This document shows positions 8,731 through 18,429 of a DNA stretch of 64,000 nucleotides, piece after piece. The DNA comes from Mariaggregatimicrobium sp964498785 (lineage in GTDB: Bacteria > Zhuqueibacterota > Zhuqueibacteria > Thermofontimicrobiales > Thiofontviventaceae). Under the pieces are notes generated by a model. That model made no database searches. It saw only the letters and a list, made by a program, of their open reading frames with translations, and had not been told where the DNA came from. Numbering within the stretch: the first letter of the stretch is position 1; the number at the start of each line of letters is the position of its first letter. A program made the translations under genes and the position numbers. The stretch lies in the NCBI GenBank assembly GCA_964498785.1, contig CAZCJL010000007.1, positions 54,374 to 118,373 of the forward strand, given 5' to 3'.

Positions 8731-10834
8731 TATTAAAATAAGTGCTGTTTTTCTGTTCGTCAATGCTCTGAATCTTTTCTCACAACAAGGATTGATCGGG
8801 CATTGGACATTTGAAAACAGGGATAATCTTGTTGAAGCGACAGTCGGAAGTGATCTTACTTTGGTCGGAACTCACTCGGCTGTCGCCGGACCAGATGCTG
8901 AAAACAGCGCAGTGAATATTGGTGTTGGCAGCTATTATATCTGCCAGCACAATATTTCTGCGAATGGCGGCGGCAACATGGTGAATGAATTCATGATCGT
9001 GATGGATATAAAATTCAATCAGCCGCGCGTCTGGTACACGCTACATCAAACAGATACTACTAATTTGACAGACGGCGAATGGTTTGTTGACAGATCAGGA
9101 AAAATGGGGGTTCATGCAACGGGTTATTCTGATCCTGTCATTGAAACGGACAAATGGTACCGGCTGGCGATTGCCGTCAAAAACGGATCACGATATGATT
9201 ATTATGTGAATGGCGATTTGGTGCTAACCGGACAACCCGGTGCGATTGACGATCGTTTTGCGCTGGAATCATCTGTTTTGTTTTTCGCAGATGAAAACCA
9301 GGAAGATAATCCCGTCGATGTCGCGGAATTACGGATGTACTCCCGGGCGCTTTCCGATGACGAAATTTCGGATTTAGGTGGATTTGAGCATCCGGGAACT
9401 GAGAAATCTGATCCAATCCTGTTTGTTAATTATGGCTCTGATCGGGAGTTAATCGTCGTTGTGGATTCTCAAGCACATCAGGATTACGGATTGGCGTATC
9501 CTGTCACATACAAAATCGGTTTTCCCGTGAATAGCTTTGATCTGACAGCGGAAAAACGTTATTCAATTACCGATGATTGGAGTGCGTTGCCAAAAAAAAA
9601 TGAAGGCGATTTTTTCAATGGAATTGAAGCAGTTCGGTTTGATTATGCATCCGGCATTGCCTATATTTCGGCAGCATTTGGTGGTAAAACCGATTCGCTA
9701 TTCTTAAAAATAATGAACAGGGACGGCATCAATGTGCCTGTTTCATTTTATGAAATTTGTCAGTATTATGATAATCGCCGCGCTGCTGTCACAAGCTCTG
9801 CCGACGATTGGGCGGACAGCGGTGATAAAACCTGGTATCAGGCAGATGAAGCGTTCCAAATAACGTGCAGACAATTCCGAAAAAATCATTTGTGGTTATC
9901 CTGTGGCATCATTACGCAATATTGCCATGACTCAACGTGGCAGCATATTCAAACGCAGCTTGATTCGGGATATGTGGAGGCATGTTCTCATTCTCGAACG
10001 CATTCGTATGGACCTTATGAATATCCGGAGAGTGAAATCGCCGGCAGTAAACAGGACATAATTGATAATCTGGATTTGCCGGCTTCATTTAAAAACGGCG
10101 ATCGCGAATATGTTTATGTCTGGCTTGCACCGGCGCACTATTATGATGAAATTGTGAACTCTCTCGTTGGTGCTGAAAAATATTTAGTGAACCGGCTTTA
10201 CAATTGGCCGTTTGATCGATTTGCCGAATGGAATCAGGACGCGGGCTACTATCATACGATTGGAATGTCCCGTGAAGCGTCGCCGATTTGGGAAGGCACC
10301 ACTGATCTCAACGATCTTAACTCTTATTTTGATGTTGTGGTTGCAAAACAAGGGATTTATCATCTCATGACCCATCCCTATTTTTTGCTTGAAGATGGTT
10401 TTCAGGCAGCGGAATATGCCTGGGATCATCTGAGTTATATTAGTCACAAACCGGATATCTGGTATGTCAGCCTTGGCCATCTGTATTTATATCATTATTT
10501 ACAGGAAAATTGGGCAGTCGAAACGTATGTTAAAAAAACAGATGTTCACCGAATCAAGGAATGCAGGCTGCGGCAGAATTATCCGAATCCGTTCAACCCG
10601 GCTACGACGATTGAGTACGAGTTGTCTGCGCCCGCTCATGTTGAGTTGCAGATTTATAACGAACTGGGACAGCTTGTTCGCACGTTGAAAAACAACCAGC
10701 AGCCGGCAGGTCATTTTCGATTGATATGGGATGGTCGGGATGATCGCAATTTACCAGTCGCGGCAGGTTTATATTTGTGCTGCCTGAAGACAGCACATTA
10801 CCAGGATGTAAGCAAATTAGTCCTGCTGAAATGA
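8720..10834 (+). CDS. Secreted LamG + polysaccharide-deacetylase-like protein with T9SS sorting domain
   Basis: A signal peptide (~1-20) is followed by a concanavalin A-like LamG module (~22-215). The region ~240-590 resembles a NodB/CE4 polysaccharide deacetylase: a D-D pair near residue 360 in S-S-A-D-D-W and a H-S-x-T-H metal motif near residue 430. The C-terminal ~90 residues are a FlgD-Ig-like type IX secretion sorting domain starting at Q-N-Y-P-N-P-F-N-P and ending in K-L-V-L-L-K. It should be exported and surface-attached or released, where it could deacetylate a glycan. The gene starts inside the GH2 gene (ATG at 8720 within an 11-bp overlap). The deacetylase assignment is moderate because motif order is only partly conserved. 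Confidence 0.75.
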   Translation: MRIDIKISAVFLFVNALNLFSQQGLIGHWTFENRDNLVEATVGSDLTLVGTHSAVAGPDAENSAVNIGVGSYYICQHNISANGGGNMVNEFMIVMDIKFNQPRVWYTLHQTDTTNLTDGEWFVDRSGKMGVHATGYSDPVIETDKWYRLAIAVKNGSRYDYYVNGDLVLTGQPGAIDDRFALESSVLFFADENQEDNPVDVAELRMYSRALSDDEISDLGGFEHPGTEKSDPILFVNYGSDRELIVVVDSQAHQDYGLAYPVTYKIGFPVNSFDLTAEKRYSITDDWSALPKKNEGDFFNGIEAVRFDYASGIAYISAAFGGKTDSLFLKIMNRDGINVPVSFYEICQYYDNRRAAVTSSADDWADSGDKTWYQADEAFQITCRQFRKNHLWLSCGIITQYCHDSTWQHIQTQLDSGYVEACSHSRTHSYGPYEYPESEIAGSKQDIIDNLDLPASFKNGDREYVYVWLAPAHYYDEIVNSLVGAEKYLVNRLYNWPFDRFAEWNQDAGYYHTIGMSREASPIWEGTTDLNDLNSYFDVVVAKQGIYHLMTHPYFLLEDGFQAAEYAWDHLSYISHKPDIWYVSLGHLYLYHYLQENWAVETYVKKTDVHRIKECRLRQNYPNPFNPATTIEYELSAPAHVELQIYNELGQLVRTLKNNQQPAGHFRLIWDGRDDRNLPVAAGLYLCCLKTAHYQDVSKLVLLK

Positions 10835-10858
10835 TTTATATTCAAAGAGAAACGTGTT

Positions 10859-12541
10859 ATGAATAATTCCACAGCAAAATGTATTTTGGTAATTTTCCTG
10901 ATCCTCAATATCTGGAATCAGGCAAAAGGAGACAATTCAACTCTGAAAGTTGAATTGTCGACATCCGCGATTTCAAAAATTATCAATCAAAAATATTTGT
11001 CGGACCAAATTGAATTGCGAGTGCCGGAGCACGCGCCACTGCAATGGGGAAGTGTACCGCTATCCGCACGGGAAGCTAATATCGATACAGCTAAAATTTC
11101 TTCAATAATAAAAAAATTAAAGACCCGGGAAGATGTGTTAATCTACAAACATGAAATTCCCCAAGACGATATCTGGTCACATCAAACCTGGACGTATTAC
11201 ATGACGCCGGTAGAGGACGGCGTCGAAATTGTGCTGCTCGTAGAGACGTTTCGGCAGGGACTACCGGAATTTTTTGGTGTTCAACAGAGTGCGTGTCTGG
11301 TTAATAATAAAAAATCAGCTTCATTGTCATTCGTTCGGCGCGATGGAAGATGGATCGAACTCGCGGGAACCGAACAAACGGTCACTGTACCAACGCCGAT
11401 AGGAATCGCCATTGATAAATTAATGTCGACGTCTGATTTTAAGATTATGCAAAATTCTGTGGATGACGGTTTGATTGCCCGTGCAGATTCACAAGAGGGA
11501 TGGATCTGCGGCATGTACTGGGAGGGCACATCGCATTTACTGAATGATCCCGCGGCAGATTGCCTGCAATCCGTTGTGAATATCGGCAATATTCCGCCGT
11601 TTGCGAAACGGATGTTACGCGGCAAGCTATATTGGTGCAAAGGAGATAAAGACGATTTGGCGATGCATTTCAAGCGGGATTTTAGGGGCGAAAATATTAA
11701 AAACAGGCTGCGGGTGGCGACCTGTCAATTTCCGCTGTGCGGGGATATTGAAGAAAACTCATCGTGGATCCAAAAGCAGATGCGCTTCGCGAAAATCAAT
11801 AATAGTGATATCGTGCATTTCCCCGAAGGCGCTCTGTCCGGCTATGTTAATGCGGATTTCGCCAGTTTTGAAAATTACAACTGGGAGATGTTGTGGCAGG
11901 AAACCGATTCGATTATGGCATTAGCTCGTGATTTAAAATTATGGGTTGTATTAGGCAGCGCGCACAAATTGAGCGGAAATAACAAACCACACAATTCATT
12001 GTATGTCATCAATCCCAAAGGGAAAATTATCGATCGCTATGACAAACGGTTTTGCACGAGCGGGGATTTAACGTTCTATTCACCGGGCGATCATTTTAGC
12101 ACATTTGAGATTAACAACGTCCGTTGCGGCTTGTTGATCTGTTATGATCTGCGGTTTCCGGAACTGTTTCGGGAATACCGAAAATTAGACACGGATATCA
12201 TTTTCCATTCATTCAACAATTCGCGGCATGGCATCGATTGTATTCACCCGAAAATTATGCCAATCACCGCACAGGCACGAGCCGGTACGAACGGCTTTTA
12301 TATCTCCATAAATAACTCGTCCGCGCCTTATGGATGGGCAAGTGAATTCATCACACCGGATGGACTCGTGAACGGAAAATTAGCGGCAAACAAGCCAGAC
12401 GTTCTGATTTCCGATGTGGATACGACAATTGATTTTTACGATGCCAGTCGCCCGTATCGCATGGGCGCGATAAACGGCAAGCTGAATAGCGGTGAAACGG
12501 TGGATGATCCACAATCGAGTAAACGGGAAGGATACAAATGA
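10859..12541 (+). CDS. Carbon-nitrogen hydrolase (nitrilase superfamily) fused to an unknown N-terminal domain
   Basis: Residues ~285-545 form a nitrilase-superfamily domain with the full catalytic triad: E323 (F-P-E-G), K396 (Y-D-K-R-F) and C428 (L-I-C-Y-D-L-R-F-P-E). Such enzymes hydrolyse amides, carbamoyl groups or nitriles, or transfer acyl groups. Residues ~25-280 are a domain I do not recognise, containing E-L-R-V-P-E-H-A-P-L-Q-W and a W-x-Y-Y-M-T-P-V stretch. The N-terminus is hydrophobic, suggesting export or membrane anchoring, which is unusual for a nitrilase. It sits between a deacetylase-like gene and the tandem esterases, which suggests removal of N-acyl or amide substituents from the target polymer; this is inference. 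Confidence 0.78.
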   Translation: MNNSTAKCILVIFLILNIWNQAKGDNSTLKVELSTSAISKIINQKYLSDQIELRVPEHAPLQWGSVPLSAREANIDTAKISSIIKKLKTREDVLIYKHEIPQDDIWSHQTWTYYMTPVEDGVEIVLLVETFRQGLPEFFGVQQSACLVNNKKSASLSFVRRDGRWIELAGTEQTVTVPTPIGIAIDKLMSTSDFKIMQNSVDDGLIARADSQEGWICGMYWEGTSHLLNDPAADCLQSVVNIGNIPPFAKRMLRGKLYWCKGDKDDLAMHFKRDFRGENIKNRLRVATCQFPLCGDIEENSSWIQKQMRFAKINNSDIVHFPEGALSGYVNADFASFENYNWEMLWQETDSIMALARDLKLWVVLGSAHKLSGNNKPHNSLYVINPKGKIIDRYDKRFCTSGDLTFYSPGDHFSTFEINNVRCGLLICYDLRFPELFREYRKLDTDIIFHSFNNSRHGIDCIHPKIMPITAQARAGTNGFYISINNSSAPYGWASEFITPDGLVNGKLAANKPDVLISDVDTTIDFYDASRPYRMGAINGKLNSGETVDDPQSSKREGYK

Positions 12542-12624
12542 TCCTGACACGGATGGATTACTTCGTGGCTATCAATTTAGAATAAAAATTGAAGAATGTA
12601 GAATTATTAAAATAGGAAATTCAA

Positions 12625-14808
12625 GTGCAATTCTTAAAAAAAGCGATATTATCTGCCCTGATTTTGCTGGTTATGATCGGTTGGCAGCAAATTGCTTTCT
12701 CGCAGGAAAGACCGGAGAACCTGAATCTTCTCGATGACTGGCTGGAGTGGAGCAATGCCGGTAATTTGCTCGAGCTGCATTTGTACACGCAGGCGTGCAA
12801 TTATCTCGATTTGCGGGAAGAGGAAATAGCCCGGCTGGACACAAAGTCTGACTGGCAAAAAAGACAGCAGCATGTCCGAAATATTTTGCAGGAAATCGTG
12901 GGCCAATTCCCGGAGAGGACTCCGCTCTATCCCCGAATAACCGGTTTGGTGCAGAAAAACGGATATCATTTCGAGAAAATTATTTTCGAATCGATGCCCA
13001 ATTATTATGTGACGGGCTGCCTGTTCATTCCCGATGGGATAACGGGAAGACGACCGGCGATTCTTTATGCCATCGGGCATTCGTTCGAATCGTTTCGCAG
13101 ACCATACTATCAGATACTGCTGCTCAAACTCGTTAAACAGGGATTCATCGTTTTTACGTTCGATCCCATGGGACAGGGCGAGCGCATTCAATATACCGAT
13201 GCCGAAAAAGAGAGCGTCGGCGTACCGACCGGGAGCTCGACCCGGGAGCATTCGTATGCTAACAATCAGTTGCTTCTCTCCGGCGCCAGTGCCGCGAGGG
13301 ATTTCACCTGGGATGGCATTCGGGCGATTGATTATCTTATGACCCGCAGCGAAGTCGATACGAGCAGGATCGGCGTCACCGGGCTGTCCGGCGGCGGCAC
13401 GCAAACAGCGTATATTTCGGCGTTTGATGATCGCGTAAAAACGGCGGCGCCCGCCGGATATATAACCAACCTGCGCCGGGTGCTGGGAATGATCGGACCA
13501 CAGGACGGCGAGCAGATCTTCATCGGCGGAGTTGCGAAAGGACTGGATCATGGCGATCTTGTGGAGGTGTTCGCACCAAAGCCGTATCTCATCGTTGCCA
13601 CGACACGGGATTTTTTCAACATTGTCGGCGTGAGAGAGACTTTTGAGGAAGCCAGAAAAGCCTGGTGTCCGTTCGGCAAGCCGGACGATCTCCAAATGGT
13701 GGAAGATGATTTCCGGCACGGATATACAGCGAAAAACAGGAATGCGATCTGCCGTTTCTTTGGTAAAGTATTCGATATGCAGACAAACGTCGATGATTTT
13801 GAGCCGGAAACGTTGGAGCCGGATGAGCTGCTGGTGACGCCTACCGGACAGCTTTCCAGTTATCTGAACGGCGAAACAATGTCCGGCATTAACAAAGCGG
13901 AAACAGTAGAGTTGATTGACATGCTGAATGAAAAACGTAAAAATATAGACGTTCATCTGGAGAATGTGAAAGTCCGGGCAAAAGAACTTTCCGGCTATCA
14001 AACACCCTGCGAATTGAAAGCTGTGATGTTCAAAGGCAGATATCACCGGGATGGCTACAATGTTGAGCTTTATGCGATTCGCGGGGAAGGCGAATATGTG
14101 ATTCCGATCCTGATCATGGTTCCGACCGACGGTGAAAAACATCCGGCAATGATCTACCTGCACCCCGAAGGAAAGATAATAGACGCCGCACCCGGTGGAG
14201 TGATCGAACAATGGGTGAAACGGGGATTTATCGTCGCGGCAACGGATGTCGCCGGAATCGGGGAAACAAAGGGCGATTACGAATATCCGGGGCGTCCCGG
14301 GTATGGCGCGGTGCTGATCGAGCGAAGCATTGTCGGTATTCATGCCGGAGATATTGTCCGGGTGGTGAATTTACTGAAAACCAGAGATGATGTCGCTGCC
14401 GATCAGATCGGGGCCGTGGCTTATGATGAAATGTGTCCGGCGCTGTTGCACGCCGCTGCTTTTGAGCCGGGCATCAGCAAAACCGTGTTGATCGAGGCAC
14501 CGGTTTCTTACAATGAAATAGTGAACCACAGACTTTATAAATACAGCCTGACGTTTATGTGGGGCGTTGCCGGTGCATTGACCGCGTACGATCTGCCGGA
14601 TCTCGCCGCGGCGATTGCGCCGCGGAAATTATTATTTGCCGAACCGGTGAATTGCATGAAACAGCCGGCTTCTAAAGAACTCATCGATCAGGAAATGCAA
14701 TTTGCGCGGTCAGTGTATTTGAAAAAAGATGTTTCTGATAATTTGAAAATAAGTGATTGGACAGTTGAGAGAAATTTAGATAAGATTTTGGATTGGGCTG
14801 TTGAGTAA
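12625..14808 (+). CDS. Exported tandem alpha/beta hydrolase (esterase), first paralogue
   Basis: A signal peptide is followed by an alpha/beta-hydrolase of the acetyl-xylan-esterase / Abhydrolase_7 type. The nucleophile is S255 in G-L-S-G-G-G-T-Q, with a candidate Asp in T-T-R-D and His in F-R-H-G-Y near residue 365. Residues ~465-720 look like a second hydrolase fold (M-I-Y-L-H-P-E-G, then a V-A-Y-D-E-M turn) in which the nucleophile elbow lacks serine. The GTG start at 12625 is supported by AGGAAA just upstream. It is ~40% alike to the next gene by eye and separated from it by a palindrome. It probably removes acyl or methyl esters from an exported or periplasmic glycan. Confidence 0.8.
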   Translation: MQFLKKAILSALILLVMIGWQQIAFSQERPENLNLLDDWLEWSNAGNLLELHLYTQACNYLDLREEEIARLDTKSDWQKRQQHVRNILQEIVGQFPERTPLYPRITGLVQKNGYHFEKIIFESMPNYYVTGCLFIPDGITGRRPAILYAIGHSFESFRRPYYQILLLKLVKQGFIVFTFDPMGQGERIQYTDAEKESVGVPTGSSTREHSYANNQLLLSGASAARDFTWDGIRAIDYLMTRSEVDTSRIGVTGLSGGGTQTAYISAFDDRVKTAAPAGYITNLRRVLGMIGPQDGEQIFIGGVAKGLDHGDLVEVFAPKPYLIVATTRDFFNIVGVRETFEEARKAWCPFGKPDDLQMVEDDFRHGYTAKNRNAICRFFGKVFDMQTNVDDFEPETLEPDELLVTPTGQLSSYLNGETMSGINKAETVELIDMLNEKRKNIDVHLENVKVRAKELSGYQTPCELKAVMFKGRYHRDGYNVELYAIRGEGEYVIPILIMVPTDGEKHPAMIYLHPEGKIIDAAPGGVIEQWVKRGFIVAATDVAGIGETKGDYEYPGRPGYGAVLIERSIVGIHAGDIVRVVNLLKTRDDVAADQIGAVAYDEMCPALLHAAAFEPGISKTVLIEAPVSYNEIVNHRLYKYSLTFMWGVAGALTAYDLPDLAAAIAPRKLLFAEPVNCMKQPASKELIDQEMQFARSVYLKKDVSDNLKISDWTVERNLDKILDWAVE

Positions 14809-14869
14809 CCCTTGCGAAGGTTTGAAACCTTCGCAAGGGTCGATGCAATCCATAAAGGGATTGCACTCC
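14808..14869. repeat. Palindrome family A with attached GCAATCC hairpin
   Basis: Perfect 16-bp arms (14808-14823 and 14825-14840) begin on the last base of the stop codon of the upstream gene. A second hairpin (14844-14851 / 14858-14865) follows. The 16-bp arms recur at 54991 and 55070, and a 19-bp stretch (14851-14869) recurs inverted at 53185-53203, so the two parts appear together and separately. Confidence 0.75.
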
Positions 14870-14906
14870 GAAAAATGAAAAGATCATGAAATCAAAAGGA
14901 AATTCC

Positions 14907-17075
14907 ATGAAAAGAATATCCATAATTATAATGATACTATTCGCTGCGTCCACAATCCTGGCGCAAGCGCCGGCAGATGAACTCGAACTGCCGCCGATTC
15001 TCGACACCTGGCTGGAATATACCGATGCTCCGAATTTTCTGTATCACCATGTCAGTCATCAGGCGCAGGCGGTATTGAAGCAAAGGAAAGCAGAAGTTGC
15101 TCAGATCAAAACGAAAGAAGAATGGCAACAACGGCAGCAGAAAATCAAACAGACGCTGATGAAACTCGTGGGACCGTTTCCCGAACGTACGCCGCTCAAT
15201 GCCCAAATTACGGGGCAGGTCGATAGTGCGGATTACCGGATCGAGCGAATTCTGTTGCAGCCGCAGCCGGAATTTTACATGTCCGCCTGTATGTTTATTC
15301 CCAAAGGCAAATCCGGTAAATTGCCGGCGATTATTTATTGCAGCGGACATACGGCGCTGGGATTTCGCAGCGAGACGTATCAGCATATCATTATGAATTT
15401 GGTGCAAAAGGGATTCGTTGTCTTTGCGTTCGATCCTATCGGACAGGGCGAGCGGTTGTTTTACGTCGATCCGGAAACCGGAGAATCGCTGGTCGGCAGT
15501 CCAACCCGGGAGCACTCCTACCCCGGCGCGCAATGTTTCCTGATCGGCAGCTCTCTCGCCCGTTACATGATCTGGGACATTATCCGGGCAATCGATTATG
15601 TCCACACACGACCCGAAGTGGATACGAATCAGATCGGCGTTACCGGTCGCTCCGGTGGCGGCACGCAATCTGCGTATATTGCGGCGTTTGATGACCGGAT
15701 CAAGGCAGTCGCGCCGGAATGCTATATCACCAATTTTACACGACTATTCCAGACTCGAGGTCCGCAGGATGCCGAGCAAAACTTTTTTCACGGCATTAAA
15801 TCGGGTATCGATCATCCGGACTTGCTAATGGGCTGGGCGCCAAAACCATTATTAGTGATCACAACGACCCGCGATATTTTTAGTATTGAAGGAGCACGGG
15901 AGACGGAACAGGAATTGAAAGAAGTTTATCAGGCGTTTCGTGCGGAACAGCACTTTGCGAAAGGGGAGGATGATGACGTCCATACGTCGACCAGAGCCAA
16001 TCGCGAGTCGATGTACGCGTTCTTTCAAAAATATCTGAATAATCCCGGCGATAACACGGACGCGGCAGTGGATACATTTACGCATGGAGAACTGCAAGTC
16101 ACTGAAACCGGGCAAATTCAAACATCTGTCGGCGGTCGTACAATTTTTGAGATCAATCGCGCCGAAGCAGAGCAGGTGTTAGCAAAACGCCCCAAAGAAG
16201 TTGACCCCTCGCGAATCCGGCAGGCGGCAATGTATTGGAATGGTTATCGACCACCGCAATCAGCGCCGAAGGTCGTTTACTGTGGCGCTTACAATCGGGA
16301 TGATGTGCGGCTGGAACGCTTTTTCATACAGGGGGAAGGCGATTACGTTCTTCCGTTTTATGTTCTGAAACCACAGAAGCAGGGACCGTTTCCGGCAGTG
16401 CTCTACCTGCACCCGGAAGGGAAAGCAGCCGCAGCCCGGCAACAGGTTGTGCGGGAACTCATTGCCAACGGAAATGCAGTTGTCCTGCCCGATTTATTAG
16501 GTCGGGGTGAAGTGGGTCCCGGCGTTCATCGCGGGGATGCATACAGCTACAAGCAGGGAAATGCGAATTACAATGTCTGGTTTGGGGCGATTCAACTGGG
16601 CAGAAGCCTGGTGGGAATTTACGCTGGTGATATCAATCGGCTGATGCTGCATTTGCAAACACGGGATGATATTCGGGCGGACGCCATTCGGGCGATTGGC
16701 GAAGAAACACTGGCGCCAGCGTTGTTGCACGCTGCGGCATTTTCAAACGGCTTTAGTGCAGTGGATTTACTGAAGCCGCTCGGCTCGTACGAATCGCTGG
16801 TCATGAATAAATACTACATCCCGAAATTCATGTTAGCGGCAGTCCCTGGCGGGCTGAAAGATTACGATCTGCCTGAATTGTGCGCGGCACTGGCGCCGAC
16901 TCCGCTGCGGATCATCAATCCGGTCAGCCAATTCGGTGAGCCTTTGTCAGCCAAAGCTGCATCCGATGTGTATCGTAAATCCGGTGATTACTATGAGCAG
17001 AACAAAGCAAAGACGAAATTTGAGGTGCGTACTGGTTTGGCTGATGAGGAGGTTGTGGAGTTGTTGGAAAATTAG
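14907..17075 (+). CDS. Exported tandem alpha/beta hydrolase (esterase), second paralogue
   Basis: Close paralogue of the preceding gene with the same two-domain plan. A signal peptide ends near an A-Q-A site. The first hydrolase domain has nucleophile S249 in G-R-S-G-G-G-T-Q and T-T-T-R-D as the acid region. The second domain (~460-715) has V-L-Y-L-H-P-E-G and an elbow reading A-I-G-E-E-T, again without a serine. An ATG lies at 14886, but the one at 14907 has AAAGGA six bases upstream (14895-14900) and is preferred. The pair probably arose by local duplication and may have diverged in substrate. Secreted esterase action on a substituted polysaccharide is the most likely role. Confidence 0.8.
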   Translation: MKRISIIIMILFAASTILAQAPADELELPPILDTWLEYTDAPNFLYHHVSHQAQAVLKQRKAEVAQIKTKEEWQQRQQKIKQTLMKLVGPFPERTPLNAQITGQVDSADYRIERILLQPQPEFYMSACMFIPKGKSGKLPAIIYCSGHTALGFRSETYQHIIMNLVQKGFVVFAFDPIGQGERLFYVDPETGESLVGSPTREHSYPGAQCFLIGSSLARYMIWDIIRAIDYVHTRPEVDTNQIGVTGRSGGGTQSAYIAAFDDRIKAVAPECYITNFTRLFQTRGPQDAEQNFFHGIKSGIDHPDLLMGWAPKPLLVITTTRDIFSIEGARETEQELKEVYQAFRAEQHFAKGEDDDVHTSTRANRESMYAFFQKYLNNPGDNTDAAVDTFTHGELQVTETGQIQTSVGGRTIFEINRAEAEQVLAKRPKEVDPSRIRQAAMYWNGYRPPQSAPKVVYCGAYNRDDVRLERFFIQGEGDYVLPFYVLKPQKQGPFPAVLYLHPEGKAAAARQQVVRELIANGNAVVLPDLLGRGEVGPGVHRGDAYSYKQGNANYNVWFGAIQLGRSLVGIYAGDINRLMLHLQTRDDIRADAIRAIGEETLAPALLHAAAFSNGFSAVDLLKPLGSYESLVMNKYYIPKFMLAAVPGGLKDYDLPELCAALAPTPLRIINPVSQFGEPLSAKAASDVYRKSGDYYEQNKAKTKFEVRTGLADEEVVELLEN

Positions 17076-17088
17076 GGAAATTTAGCTA

Positions 17089-17352
17089 ATGAACAGAATT
17101 TATAAAATAATTTTTTGCCTGTATGTCATTAACAGCACGGGATTCCTGGCTGTATAGGAACAGTATATTCATTGGACAGATAATCATAGCATGTATCATG
17201 AGACCATCGACGGATCGGTTTACACAGCAAAAGAAGATGATTTATTTGAAGTAGGCAGGAGTGATTTTATGATAAAAGTGACTGTGATTTATAATGAAAC
17301 GACAACAATAATCAACAACAGAGTTAAGGAGTACGTACATGAATGTTTTTAG
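17089..17352 (+). pseudogene. Small exported-protein gene interrupted by one in-frame TAG
   Basis: From ATG 17089 the frame reads a 22-residue signal-peptide-like stretch (M-N-R-I-Y-K-I-I-F-C-L-Y...), hits TAG at 17155-17157, then stays open for 64 more codons to TAG at 17350-17352. The downstream part has ordinary codon content (for example ...F-M-I-K-V-T-V-I-Y-N-E). A CAG-to-TAG change would explain it. It overlaps the GH130 start by 14 bp. It may be a decayed gene, an assembly error, or chance; the product is not recognised. Confidence 0.4.
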
Positions 17353-18382
17353 ATCACCGCATAATCCGATTATTTCACCAGCAGATGTGAAACCTTCGAG
17401 AGATGATTTACAGGTCGTATGCGCATTTAATGCCGGCGTAATACGTTTTCAGGACGAGGTCCTGTTGCTGTTACGAATTGCTGAGAAACCGATCAATGAT
17501 GATGAATCCGTGGAGCTGGTTCCGGTTTATGATGTGGATGCCGGCGAGATTGTAATAAAGAAGTTTTTCAAAAATGATCCGAAAGTAGATTTTTCTGATA
17601 CCCGATTTGTGAGAACGAACGGTGAGCAATATTTAAGCTCGCTGTCGCATGTTCGGCTGGCGCGCAGCAACGACGGGATTCATTTCGGGATCGAAGAGCA
17701 ACCGTCATTAGCGCCCGCGAATAAGTACGAAATTTATGGAATTGAAGATCCGCGCGTGCTTTTCATTAATGATGAATATTATATCGTTTACAGCGCGATT
17801 TCTCCGATGGGAGCGAAAATTTGCATGGCTACGACGACGGATTTCAAAACGTATCAAAGACACGGCGTTATTTTATGCCCGGATAACAGGGATGTGGAGA
17901 TTTTCCCGGAACAGATCAATGGGAAATACTATGCGCTGCATCGTCCCAATTCCAGCGAGTACAATAAGCGGGATGTGTGGATCGCCGAATCGCCGGATCT
18001 GATTCACTGGGGCAATCACCAGCACGTGATGGGCACAAGGCAGGGGATATGGGATAACGGCCGGATCGGCGGCAGTGCGATCCCGATCCGTACGAAACAG
18101 GGCTGGCTGGAAATTTATCACGGCGCAGATAACACGGATCGCTACTGCCTCGGCGCGGCGCTGCTAAATTTGAACGAGCCGTGGAAGGTGCTTGCCAGAT
18201 CGAAAAAACCAATTCTGGAGCCGGAAACAGATTATGAAGTGAACGGATTTTTTGGCAATGTGATTTTTAATTGTGGCGTGCTGGCAGAGGATGGAATCGT
18301 GAAAATATATTACGGAGCGGCGGATACGCATATTTGTTATGCGGAAGTTAGTTTGGATGAAATTATGGATGGGCTTGAATAA
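17339..18382 (+). CDS. Glycoside hydrolase family 130 (beta-mannoside phosphorylase/hydrolase)
   Basis: A 347-residue cytoplasmic five-bladed beta-propeller enzyme. The GH130 signature I-E-D-P-R-V with the catalytic acid D137 is present, as are W-D-N-G-R-I-G-G and the L-E-I-Y-H-G-A segment. Family members phosphorolyse or hydrolyse beta-1,4- or beta-1,2-mannosides (mannosyl-glucose, mannobiose, mannosyl-GlcNAc). Length is typical. AAGGAG at 17325-17330 sets the start. It is followed after 47 bp by an SSS transporter and then an FAD oxidoreductase, a set often seen around glycan catabolism in FCB and planctomycete genomes. The exact linkage cannot be read from sequence. This gene makes a beta-mannose-containing substrate plausible for the region. 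Confidence 0.88.
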   Translation: MNVFRSPHNPIISPADVKPSRDDLQVVCAFNAGVIRFQDEVLLLLRIAEKPINDDESVELVPVYDVDAGEIVIKKFFKNDPKVDFSDTRFVRTNGEQYLSSLSHVRLARSNDGIHFGIEEQPSLAPANKYEIYGIEDPRVLFINDEYYIVYSAISPMGAKICMATTTDFKTYQRHGVILCPDNRDVEIFPEQINGKYYALHRPNSSEYNKRDVWIAESPDLIHWGNHQHVMGTRQGIWDNGRIGGSAIPIRTKQGWLEIYHGADNTDRYCLGAALLNLNEPWKVLARSKKPILEPETDYEVNGFFGNVIFNCGVLAEDGIVKIYYGAADTHICYAEVSLDEIMDGLE

Positions 18383-18429
18383 TGTTATTACGATACAGAG
18401 TAATAGCCGGAAGGAGATAGTGACAATTT

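Noticed and set aside
12649..14343. 564-codon minus-strand frame opposite the first tandem esterase
   Set aside because: It is antisense to a gene with clear catalytic motifs, has no recognisable domain, and reflects codon bias of the plus-strand gene.
14808..14840. Classical intrinsic terminator
   Set aside because: The stem is strong but lacks a following T run, and the same arms occur elsewhere in a different arrangement, so a dispersed palindrome is a better description.
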